Shown piece after piece: positions 22,971 to 33,166 of a stretch of 64,000 nt of DNA (position 1 is the stretch's first letter; each line of letters opens with the position of its first letter). A model generated the notes under the pieces. The model was not told the origin of the DNA, made no database searches, and saw nothing but the letters and a program-made list of their open reading frames with translations. A program made the position numbers and the translations under genes. The DNA is from Ustilaginoidea virens (taxonomy: Eukaryota; Ascomycota; Sordariomycetes; Hypocreales; Clavicipitaceae), in the NCBI RefSeq assembly GCF_000687475.1, contig NC_057320.1, positions 3,224,001 through 3,288,000 on the forward strand, in the 5' to 3' direction.

Positions 22971-23480
22971 CTTTGATCGTCAACGATGCCGACTCACTCG
23001 CATTCGTTCGCAGACGTCGGGGATGATGCTTAGTTGTCGTCGTTGGGTGTCGTTGTTGCTGATGCTTTTTGAGCTCGACGCTGCGACCGGTGGGGCAGCT
23101 TGCAGTCGAGGGGGGGTCAAGGGGGGGTCAGGTGCAAGCTGGAGGCGCTTGGAAGTTTGGGGGAGGGACTGGAAGGAGGGAGGGGGGGGGAGAAGGGGGT
23201 TGGCTGGAGGTGGCTGGAGCCTGGAGGCACTTTGGTGCTGGTCAATTGGTTAAATTCCAGCCTAGTAGCACAGGTCAACGTCTGGTCTGGTCTGGTCAAC
23301 TGTTTTTTTTTCGAGGCAAGCGGCCTGGCTGGCTACCTTACCTAGCTCTACGTACCTGGAGTTTTGGTCGGCTGAGGGCCAAATGAAGGTGACAAAGGAC
23401 CTTCGAAGCTGAAGCTGTGATGGAAGCACAGTAAGAGAGAGATAGAGACAGCACTGAGAGAGGGAGAGAGGGAGAGAGGT

Positions 23481-23511
<31 letters not shown>

Positions 23512-25495
23512 GAGAGAACGACCAGTCGACCGCAGGTGGGATGGGCAGCCCGTCAGCAAATCAGTGACGCACAGTCCTTTCTGTTTTGGCGGAGGGAGGC
23601 AGCGTCTCGAAGCCAGCGGCAAAGACGACCGACCCGGGTGATCTGGGCAGGTTAGGTTAGGTAGGTAGATGGACCTGGACCTGGGCCTGGACCTGGATGG
23701 TTGACAAAGGATGATTCTGCGCGTCAGCACTCCGTATGGCGAGCCTCGACGGTTACGGTTTTTCGACGCAGGAAAGGAAAGGACTGGAGCAAGATGGTCA
23801 ACGGGGATGGGATGGTTTGGCCTGAGCGATTGATGGATGGACCGGACTCTTGTAACGGCCTGGGGGCCAAGCAGGGAGCAGCAGGGAACGGCGGCAGGGG
23901 CATGTACAGTAAGTACCAGCCAGAACAGGGCAAGGACCACAGACTTCACAGCACTTGAGGTGTACAAGACCCCAGCCAGGTTTGTATGGACTGTACTGGG
24001 CAGCAGGCAGCAGGCAGCAGAAACCCCCGCCCGACTCGCTGTGGTGGCAGTACAGGACATCAATACGTGCCGTGCCGTAGTGCAGGTAAGGGCGGGCAGG
24101 CGGGCAGGCGGGCTGGCTGGCATTGACAAGTACGGTTGACGGGCAGTTGACCAAGTGCAGTTGACCAAGTGCAGTGCAGTCAATTTGCCCTAACTACAAG
24201 TACCTAGGTACTTCAGGTAGTCGACCTCTTGCCTCGCGTGCCTTGCATGGAGGAGGAAGGTCTGGTAGGCGTTTTAGGTGTTCAACGGCCGAGCACTCGA
24301 AAAGCTCTTGTCGCTCCCAACGCATAAGCATCACCATCACTGTCTTGTCCGTCTGTGCCCGTCTCATTCGTATCTTTTGTTATTGCGTCTTTTTCATGCA
24401 TGAGCAACGTCGGTCGTAGTTTCGAGTAGACTGCGCTGCGGGTTGAAGGAAGCAACTCTTCACCAAGGCATCCCCTTTGCATGGGTTACGGATACTCCCA
24501 AGGGAGATATGTAGCACTACCTAATACAATAACGGGGTGTTGGCATCCATGTAACCTCTTCGATCGTGCCTAGCAGGTTTGGATCTTTGGATTCTCGTCC
24601 GACCGATCCAAACAGGTTGCGTAAGGACTTTGGAAGAGGAAATGCGCCTATTACATAAAAATAGACAACTCGGAGGCTGGCGAGGACGGACGGCTGGAAT
24701 AAAAAATCATCATCACCCCACGAAGTTGCCCAACAAATTGGAGAGAGTTTAACGGGCAAGTTACTACTCCGTACTCCGTTGGGCAGAACGGCAAGATTTA
24801 CCTTTACCTGTAGTTACTCGCTCCGTAGCGGCCGTTCAGTCAGTTACTAAGCAGCATCGAAAGCTGTCAATGCCTTGCAGCCTTGCAGGTGGCTATCAGG
24901 ACATGACGAGTATCAAGCATCTATCCAGCATCTATCAAGCATCTATCAAGCATCTATCAAGCATCTATCAAGCATCTATCAAGCATCTATCAAGCATCTA
25001 TCAAGCATCTATCAAGCATCTATCAAGCATCTATCAAGCATCTATCCAGCATCTATCAAGCATCTATCAAGCATCTATCAAGCATCTATCAAGCATCTAT
25101 CAAGCATCTATCAAGCATCTATCAAGCATCTATCGCAGCAGGCCTATCCATAGCCATCTATACCTTTAATCTGCGAAATCCTATATTGGTTCTTTCATTA
25201 TTTTTTTTTCCCGGCGGAGGAACGATAGTCTTCGGGCCCGGCTGATAATTTGCCCCCCTCCACCACCCCCCCCCCCCCAGCTCACACACAGCCGTGATCA
25301 CAACAGCTTTGCGCCCATCTATGACAGAGCTTCCTCGCTGGCATGCATCGGACTGTTCCAGCGCACGGGCCAGTTAATCGCAGTTGCTGCAGCCAACGCC
25401 CCAGGACCCCCCCCCCACCCCCACACGAGCAAGCTGCCGCTTGTCTGTCGCTGCAGGACCCTGAAATCGTTCAACGATTATTCCCACCTCTGACG
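22971..25495. promoter_or_regulatory. 2.5 kb divergent, repeat-rich promoter region (RTS1 / TFC1)
   Basis: No gene is supportable. Contents from left: G-rich sequence (23108-23220), GAGA-type dinucleotide runs (23450-23520), TAGG/ACCTGG motifs (23645-23700), several short open frames with Pro/Cys-rich nonsense translations, a TACTCCGTA motif (24765), the 11-bp minisatellite (24911-25134), T- and C-runs (25201-25210, 25268-25279). Transcription start sites of both genes must lie near its ends. Confidence 0.5.
24911..25134. repeat. 11-bp minisatellite, about 20 copies
   Basis: The unit TATCAAGCATC repeats about 20 times with almost no divergence; two copies have CCAGC in place of CAAGC (near 24925 and 25046). 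Because 11 is not a multiple of 3, the array reads through all frames as a 33-bp period and creates spurious open frames. It ends about 360 bp upstream of the TFC1 start. Confidence 0.97.
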
Positions 25496-27565
25496 ATGGA
25501 GTGGTCGCCTGAAGATGAATCGGCCCTGCCATCCAACACTGGAGCTTCCGAAGTTGGAAGCAGGGGAGAGCAAGGCGCCCCCCGATTCCGCATCCCGGCT
25601 CGTGAACTGACCGCTGTCGAGATACCTGCTGTCGTGGAAAACCTTGACAGAGCTGTCAGGGCATTCGGCAGAGTCCCTACATTGGCACACGTACGTTTTC
25701 TCGTCCTGGAAAATTTGTTTGTTTCAAAGCACGTAACCTGCTGACATCATCTTTGTCAAACAGGTGCTCGATCCTACGAGAACGTCGATACCTATCTATC
25801 TACATCCTGAAAGTCCCTTCTGTAAACCATTGATGTCACACAATGCCGCGTCGCATAACGTCGTCTTACAGGTTACCGTCCCCAGGAGAACGGGCCGGAG
25901 ACGGAAAAGAGGCACTCATGGTCCGTGGGAAGGGGACATTGACGACGCAGACATGTCTACGAGCAGCAATGCAGGGCAAGTCCGTTCTGTGGCCCGGCTG
26001 GATGAACCCAAGGTATTGAGAAGAAAGCTTCAAGACAACGTGGGAAAGTATCAAGTTGATGCAGTCGGCGTCATCAAGCTCACTCATCGCTTTCGTGCGT
26101 TGGCAGACTTTTACTGGGACATGAAACGGTCAGACTTTGCTCAGAGATACGTCGAGCAGGTGCTGCCCGGCGACGGTACGCATTTCTCCAAGCTGATTAG
26201 CTCCTTCATTTGAGCAAGAGCTACCGTTTGAGCTCTCAAGAGTCGGTACTGACTGAATTCTCATCACCAACAGTCGAAAAGCTGAGGCAGTTTGCTTTCG
26301 AGGGTGGCACAGATCGCGCTCCCAACGTAGACGTCATTCCTCCACCCATCTTCACTCACATGAGCTTACCTTTCAACTACTTCTACTCACAAAATCCCTA
26401 CGTTCGCACCACTGAAGACGGCGACACTTTCAATCTCACTGCGGTCAAGCAGGTTGGGTACTTTATCGGCGCCGAAGACCCGGCACCGGATGGGCCGCAG
26501 CTTCCACCAGACATGGCGGATTCAAGAATGCTCGAGGTCGTGGAGCAGTTGCAAGATGCCTTCAAGATACGGCCAATGTGGACGCGAAGGTCGCTCATGA
26601 ACCACTTGCAGGGTAAACTCCAGAGCTGGAACGAGCTGAAGAAGTATCTCAACTACGCGGCATACCAGTTCAAAGGAGGCCCGTGGAGGGATAGCGTAGT
26701 ACCCTACGGCGTGGACCCGAGAACCGACCCCAGATTCCGAATCTACCAGACCCTCATGTTCAAGCTGAAAAAGCACAGACGGACGATCAAGGATCAAACA
26801 TGGCAGTCAGTCCGCAAAAGTCAAATGGGCGCCTCAAACACGATGGCCGACAAGGCGTCCGACAGTCACATCTTTGACGGACAAACTTATTCCACCGATG
26901 GAAAAGTGTGGCAAGTTTGCGACATAAACGATCCTTTGCTGAGAGAGTTGTTGGATAATGCTGCCGTACGTCCCGAGTGTGACGTCAACAACAGCGGGTG
27001 GTATCATGGAGGACTATGGGCAAAAGTCAAGGCCATAATGAAGACCAAGCTGGTGGGAATACAGTTTGGAAGGCAGCTTGGAAAAGAGGACTTTGCTTCC
27101 ACCTTGGAGTGCGGCGATATGACGCCTGTCAGAACTGCTTCAAACACGCTTCATCTGCCGCTGCCGGATTTGAACCTGACCACTGAAGAGCTGACGATGC
27201 TCCGCGGAAGGGAGCCCTCCAAGAAAAAGAGCAGAGGCTACAATGTACGATTCAGAGATGCGGGGAACGGTGCAGCTGTTGCAGCAGAGCAATCACCTGC
27301 CCCCTTTGGAGGCAGCAGCGTTGTCGGCGCGGACGGGGTGGATTCTGAAAACGACGATTCCGGAAGCGAGGGAGAGGATGAAGAGGAGGAGGAGGAGGGG
27401 GGGGAGGAGGGAATGGAAGCGGACAACAACGAGGCATACGAGGATGATAATCTGTTCGATGAGCGAGGAGCAGAGTACGCGTACCGAAGCTATGAGGATG
27501 TGGCTGACATGGATGATGGGACGGCAATGAGTATGGGCCACGTTGCGTATCCTGAGCTAGATTGA
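25496..27565 (+). CDS. TFC1: Transcription factor IIIC subunit (tau95 / Tfc1 / GTF3C5)
   Basis: Subunit of TFIIIC, which recognises the A box of tRNA genes and recruits TFIIIB for RNA polymerase III. Exons are 25496-25690, 25764-26175 and 26274-27565 (632 residues); introns are 73 and 98 bp. Splicing gives PTLAHVLDPTRTSIPIYLHP and QVLPGDVEKLRQFAFEG. Domains: an N-terminal dimerisation barrel (~25-200), a central DNA-binding region (~230-430) with IRPMWTRRSLMNHL and YAAYQFKGGPWRDSVVPYGVDPR, and a strongly acidic C-terminal tail (~510-632) as in yeast tau95. The size matches yeast Tfc1 (about 650). The chosen ATG starts MEWSPEDE; the frame is open upstream to 25343 but without conserved features. 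Confidence 0.92.
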
Positions 27566-27782
27566 TGCATCTCTCGCAATGAATCATGAATGACGGGAAG
27601 AGTCAATAGACTTGTCATGGCCCGGGCAGGTGACTCGAGCCGACTCGAGCCTGCCAGCCAGCTGCCAGCCAGCTGCCCCCAGCTGTGGCCCGAAGCTCAT
27701 GGGGATTGAATGCCTCTTGCCCCCCCCCCCCCGACCCGCCCTCCAGTTTTCCAGTTCAACAACGTTGATGCCGACAGCAATC
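27566..27782. promoter_or_regulatory. Short spacer between TFC1 and the zinc-finger gene
   Basis: Contains the 11-bp direct repeats GCCAGCCAGCT (27652-27673), and a C12 run (27720-27731). The promoter of the zinc-finger gene must fit here or within TFC1. Confidence 0.5.
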
Positions 27783-28987
27783 ATGAGTGCGACAAATAGT
27801 ACAAATCCAGACGAGGGCGAGTTTTTGTGCAAGCCCTGCCATCGCTCCTTTGCAACATGGGAAGCCCTGCTGCAGCACAAGGCTTACAAGCGCAAAACTG
27901 GTGCCAAGGACCACATTCACTGCCAATTCTGTGGCCGAGATTTCGAGACGGAAGAGGCGCAGGGATCCCACATAAAACAAGTAAGGGTTTGGCGTCGTCC
28001 CTGCGGTCGGTCGTTCTGAAACATCATGTTTTAATTAATGCCCTGCTCGTCTGCCGTCAGAATCACCCCAAGGATCAAGTCCTCAAATGTCCAGGATGCG
28101 GCCAAGGCCCATTCCCTCGTCTCAGCAGCCTCATTTCGCACATTGAGACTGGAGACTGTGCTCGGATCGACACTTGCACAATAGACGAGCTGCGCGAGAA
28201 GAAGCTCGAGTTTCCCCGGCGGCTCGAAAGACTCACCAAGGAAGCCGTAAAAAACAACTACACAAACTTCGCATTGCCCAAGCCGTCGGCAGGCTCATAC
28301 CGTGCCGAGCCAGATGCAAAAGACTCGGCCTTGCAATGGGCTGGAAGCGACTCTCTTCATCTTCCAGTCGAGAGCGGCAAGAACACGGCTGCGGGGAATG
28401 ACGGAGGAAATGCGGCGAGAGATGGAGAGGCCGTGGCCTGGAACGAGCAAATGAAGTTGCATCCAGATGCCCAAGCTGTTGAGAAGAAGCCCGCTCCGTC
28501 GCAGGAGGGGGCCGAGCGAGTACTGCATCATTCCACGGACCCTGACGATCCTGATAGTCCCGGTTTCAACGCTGCTCGGTATTACTCTGACATTATTGGA
28601 CAGTACATCTGTCCGAAGAATCGATGCGGGTACGTTGACCAGGTGTTTTTGATGCAGGGACGCCTGCCTCGCCCCTTTGGTCAGATGACTGGACTGACTT
28701 TTTGGAATAGCAAAGTTTTCAAGAAGAAGCCAGGCTTGGTAAATCATCTGCGATCACCCGCGCACAGCGACAGGCAGTACCGCTGTCCATACTGCCTGAG
28801 ACCGTTCAAATCACTGACGGCAATCACCGCGCACGTCGAGTCCAGTTCCGTTAGTTGCCGCATTCGAGAGACAGATGGCTACGGGGCATTCGTCGACCAG
28901 CTCACAGCGGGCATGGTTGACGTGGGAAAGTCTAGGGAGGACGGGACGCTGCAGTATTCGACGTCGGACACTTGGCTGCAAGGCTGA
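27783..28987 (+). CDS. C2H2 zinc-finger protein
   Basis: Nucleic-acid-binding protein with several C2H2-type fingers; function unknown. Exons are 27783-27980, 28061-28629 and 28711-28987 (347 residues). The second intron (28630-28710, GTACGT donor, ATAG acceptor) is 81 bp without a stop, so it could be mistaken for coding; removing it rebuilds CPKNRCGKVFKKKPGLVNH, a canonical CX4CX12HX5H finger. Other fingers: FLCKPCHRSFATWEALLQH (residues ~14-33), CQFCGRDFETEEAQGSH (~47-63), a CPGCGQGPFPRLSSLISH variant and CPYCLRPFKSLTAITAH near the end. The middle (~125-240) is low-conservation and acidic. An in-frame ATG at 27768 would add five residues. Confidence 0.85.
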
Positions 28988-29681
28988 CGGGAGGGCAGCA
29001 GGCAATCGTTGACGGTGAGCGGATCGGGTTGTCATTTGCTGTTGGCCGAGTCCAAGATTCAGTGCCAACATTACGGGCGTAGCTGACTTGAGTTGTAATT
29101 TTCACCGCACCGTCGTAGACTCTGTGGCCGTGACATCTAGCCGTGACATCTAGCCGTGACATCTCTGAGAGATGCGCATAGGTTTATGGCAAAGGTGCTG
29201 CCTTGGGTACCCTATATTGTATGTACCTCTTTGAGCACGTCGTTCCACGAGGCACTGAAATGGAAAGCCCCTTGCGTCCGGCTCTCGAAAAGTGGGTCGT
29301 GACTACCGACACACCATGCCCAAATAGGAATGGTGAGGGCCCGTCGTCGTCGCCCCCCTTTCAGCTTTCAGGAGTTTAAAGTACATACCTAATGTAGTTA
29401 GTTTATTTGCTTTTCGCACATGCAAAGGATTCCGCGTTGACGGGGGTTGAACTGAACTGAACTGAACTGAACGCATGCCCGTTTCATTTTCTTTTGCATC
29501 TCTGAACCCCAACGCGTCAATGCGACCGCAGCATTCGGAGCCGGGCCAGAGAGACTATGCTCTTTACTGACGTAGAGCTGAAACCCAAGGGCCAGGCCAA
29601 CTGCCTCCTGACGAACCGCCTGACGAACCGCCCGACGAACCGCCTGACAAGAGCTCCGCCGGTCGACCCAGGGGTTCGACG
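28988..29681. other. Intergenic spacer with short tandem repeats
   Basis: About 700 bp. Has three copies of CTAGCCGTGACAT-like units (29124-29162), GAACT pentamers (29449-29471), and four CTGACGAACCGC-like units (29606-29648) just upstream of the palmitoyltransferase start. Nothing else is seen. Confidence 0.55.
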
Positions 29682-30751
29682 ATGCCCCGGCGACTCGCGC
29701 GGACCATTCAGCGGACATGCTGCGTTGCGGCGACGTACGTGCCGCTCGTCTTCGTGTACGGATTGACGACGTGGGCAATTTGGATGGTGGTGGAGATGGG
29801 ATTCAAGGCTCCCGAGGCGAGCTGGCTGGGTAAGATTTTCACCTACCCGAGGAGACGTGCGGAAAAAAAAAAAAAGGGAATGAATGACTGGGGGTTTGGT
29901 GCGCTATGCGCTGTTGCTTTCGTCACGCTGGTTCTAACGGCATCTCTCTCTCTCTCTCTCTCTCTCTCCTCTCCAACCCGCACAGGCACCGGATCGTCCA
30001 CGGTCGGCGTCGTCTTGTACGTCTTGCTCAACTGGTCCTACACCACGGCCGTCTTCACGGACCCGGGCTCGACGACCAACTCCAACGGCTACGGCCTCCT
30101 GCCCACCGCGCAGCAGCATCGCGGCCCTTGCGCCGCATCCTTCACCGTCAAGAGCAATGGCGAGATTCGATACTGCAAAAAGTGCCAGGCTAGGAAGCCG
30201 GACCGCGCGCACCACTGCTCGACGTGCCGGCGCTGCGTGTTGAAGATGGACCACCACTGCCCCTGGCTGGCCACCTGCCTCGGGCTGCGCAACTACAAGC
30301 CCTTCCTGCTGTTTCTGGTCTACACGACCCTGCTGTGCTTGTACGCGTTTGCCGTCAGCGGCACCTGGGTGTGGTCGGAGGTGGTGCAGGAGGAGCGCGC
30401 GCAGCAGCAGCTGGACGACCTGCTCCCGGTCGGCTTCATACTCCTGAGCGCCCTCAGCGGCATCATGGGCGTGGTCATTGGCGTCTTCACCGGGTGGCAC
30501 GTGCTGCTGGCCACGCGGGGGCAGACGACGATTGAGTGCCTCGAGAGGACGAGGTACCTGTCGCCGCTGAAGCAGCCCTACCACGCGGCCCACGACCCGG
30601 CGAACCGGCTGCCGCAGGCTGCGCAGCAGTTTGTCGACTTTCACGCAAACGCCCTGCCGGGCATCACGCGGCCGGAGGAAGGCGAGGAGGAGCAAAGACC
30701 AAGCGCGGGCGCCGGCGCGGGCCCGCTGCCGCTGCCGCTGCCGCTGCCGCT

Positions 30752-30788
<37 letters not shown>

Positions 30789-31336
30789 TGGGAGGAAAGG
30801 GAGAGACGCCAAGGTCGCCGGCGCTACGAGGAGTACCTGGACGAGCAGGACTCGACAAAGCTGCCCAACGCGTTCGACCTCGGCTGGCGGCGCAACCTGC
30901 TCCACCTGCTGGGAAGCAACCCCTGGCTCTGGGGCCTGCCGATATGCAACACCACGGGGGACGGGTGGTCGTGGGAGGCCAGCCCCAGGTGGCTCGAGGC
31001 GCGGGCGCGCCTCTCGCGAGAGCGCCAGGAGCAGCGCGCCCGAGAAGTCAGCGCGGGATGGGGGCTCGACGACGCCGCCCCGTCGTACGCGCCGGGGCCC
31101 CCCGCCCAGCGCGGCCTCAGCCTCAGCCTCAGCCTCAGCAAGGCGGACCGCATCCTCGGCCGCGACGCCAACATGTACGCCGACGGATCGCAAAGCATGC
31201 CGATGCAGCGCCTCAGCGCAAAGGGCCGAAGCCTCGACGACGAGCTCCTCGACACGGACGACGAAGACGCCGCGCAGGCGCCAGCCCCCAGGGCCGCTGA
31301 CGACGACGACGACAACAACTACGACAACAACAAGAA

Positions 31337-31385
<49 letters not shown>

Positions 31386-31541
31386 GACACCAGCGCCCGA
31401 CGCGCCGCCCCCGACGGCAGGCTCAACGGACCCAAAGGGCGGGCGTGGACGCGCGGCGGCGCGAGCGGCATGCTGCGCAAGCCAGGCCCCAAAGGCACAT
31501 TCGGTGGCAGGGCGTCCGTCCCCGACGAGGGCGTAGATTGA
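29682..31541 (+). CDS. PFA3: DHHC palmitoyltransferase, Pfa3-like
   Basis: Membrane S-acyltransferase; yeast Pfa3 palmitoylates Vac8 at the vacuole. Exons are 29682-29829 and 29986-31541 (567 residues). The 156 bp intron (A run plus a TC dinucleotide run before the CAACCCGCACAG acceptor) is a multiple of three and stop-free, so the unspliced frame also stays open. Membrane segments: ~15-38, ~52-68, ~155-178 and ~195-222. The cysteine-rich DHHC domain is at ~100-150: RYCKKCQARKPDRAHHCSTC, then MDHHCPWLATCLGLRNYKPF with the DHHC at ~137-140. A TTxE-type motif follows TM4 (QTTIECLERTRYL). The C-terminal half is low-complexity: Leu/Pro and Ser/Pro dipeptide runs, an Asp/Asn/Ser homopolymer region and a basic tail. 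Other Pfa-family identities are possible. Confidence 0.9.
30727..30790. repeat. In-frame CTGCCG / TCGCCG hexamer repeats in the palmitoyltransferase
   Basis: Coding repeats giving Leu-Pro then Ser-Pro dipeptides, one of two repeat expansions in this CDS; the other is an AAC/AGC run near 31312-31390 giving Asn/Ser. Confidence 0.85.
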
Positions 31542-33166
31542 TTGCTTCCCGGTCCCTCCCTACTTGCATCACTTTGATTCTCACTGTTCTTCTGCTGTCT
31601 TGTATGAAAATAAAAAATTTAAAAAAAAAATAAAAAAAAAAAACCCCAAAAGGGAAAATCTGCGTCTTGGGACCGCCCATCCCATCCCATCCCATCCCAT
31701 CGCCGTCTTTGGTCTTGCGTGACTTGGCGACTTCGCTCCCCCGTCCACTTGACCTGACCGTGACCGGCACGACTGGCCCGCCAACATGCGGATGCAGAAA
31801 ACCCCCCGTACGCCTTGAAACACGCCTCGTTGATTCGACTTGCTCTCGTCAAAGCTAGGTAGCTAGCCAGCCATACATGCATACATGCCACGACGCCGCA
31901 CAGCCCCCCGTCCCAGGCCACGCAGACAAACACGCCCCGGTAAACAAGCCACGTGCCGTTGACTGTCGTCCGCTCCAACGCGCGGGCGCTCGATGCCGGC
32001 ATTCCGTGCGGGTGAAGGGGGGGGGGGTTATGCAATGCAGCAGCTCGGCGGGAGCGCGTTCGTCTTCTATCATCCCAGCCATTTCATTCACATTGCAAAC
32101 GCCGCTGCTGCGTCTCAACGCTGAGATGGCGTGCTCATGACCCATCCATCACATCACTTCCTGTGCTGCCATGCCCAATCCCTCTCGCCTCCACTCCGCA
32201 GACCCAACGAGGTGACAAAAGAGCAAAGAAGGAGAAGGAGAAGAAGAAGAAGAAGAAGAAGGGGAAAAGGAGAAAATGGCTAGAAAAGATGGCTAAATTC
32301 CAAGCCCCACGCCAACATGGAACAGTCTGCGGGCAGCAACAACCACAAGCTGCATGTAACTATGGCAAAGGGTCAACGGCAATCATCGCCAACATGTAAA
32401 GCCTCTGATTCCGAACCTGTCCTGTCTATTATTGAATGCATTGCTCCATAATTCGCGCCCAGATATGCTCAAGTCCTTCGGCGGAACCACCTTGCCAAAC
32501 AAAGAAAAGAAAAAAACCAACGTTATGCTACCCTGCCGTGTGGTAGTAGCGATTTTTTGATAGCTGCCCATCCTCGAACAAACAAACTGTGCCATTTGCC
32601 TCTCTTGCGGAATGGTAGGGGTATTCTCTCTCACTTCATCGCTCGACAAAAGAAGAAAAAAAAAAAAAAAAGAACAAGGGGAGGAGGAGGGGGAGGGAAA
32701 AGGGACAAAAAGAAAAGAAAGAAAACACCAACTGATGCATTTGGGCAAAGACTGCCCCAAGTCATGATGCGGGCAACAAATACATCCGTGAATAGTTTTG
32801 AGTTATACAAGTCGGAACGAAGACAAAGACAGCACCAACAAGAGAAAAGACATGGAATGGATGATCGCTTTGCAGAAAAGAAATATAAAGGTGGAAATAG
32901 TGGAAATAGTGGAAATAAAAAGCCAGGAAAGGCCAGTCCTGGGGGAGAAACGAATGCTAGATTGTTGAGCAGGCTGTAGGCTGTCGCCCGACTGATTTCC
33001 TCGCTCGCAAATCTGTGCTCTTTCCAAGAGTCTGGAGGCAAGGAGGCATGTGAAACAAAATCCAACCCGCGCCCCCCCCCTCCCCCCCATCCCCAACCCC
33101 AACCATCTAAAGACATTGTATCACGCAAGTCGTGTGCTTCTGCTTCAGCTTGGAAAGCCATGCATC
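31542..33166. other. Convergent intergenic region
   Basis: About 1.6 kb between the convergent palmitoyltransferase and phospholipase C genes. It has A-rich runs (31607-31644), a CCCAT pentamer array (31676-31700), GAA-type runs (32233-32275), a purine tract with an A17 run (about 32650-32730), GTGGAAATA repeats (32891-32920) and a C-rich run (33072-33089). Short open frames only; no gene supported. Confidence 0.5.

Noticed and set aside
23338..24183. A 281-codon minus frame in the RTS1/TFC1 intergenic region
   Set aside because: Pro/Ser/Cys-rich translation spanning GAGA dinucleotide runs, no conserved block, and no sign of splicing to anything.
24911..25134. CRISPR-like regular array
   Set aside because: The units are contiguous 11-mers without spacers in a eukaryotic genome; it is a minisatellite.
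29934..31193. A 419-codon frame antisense to the palmitoyltransferase
   Set aside because: Arg/Gln/Ala repeat translation created by GC-rich coding repeats on the other strand.
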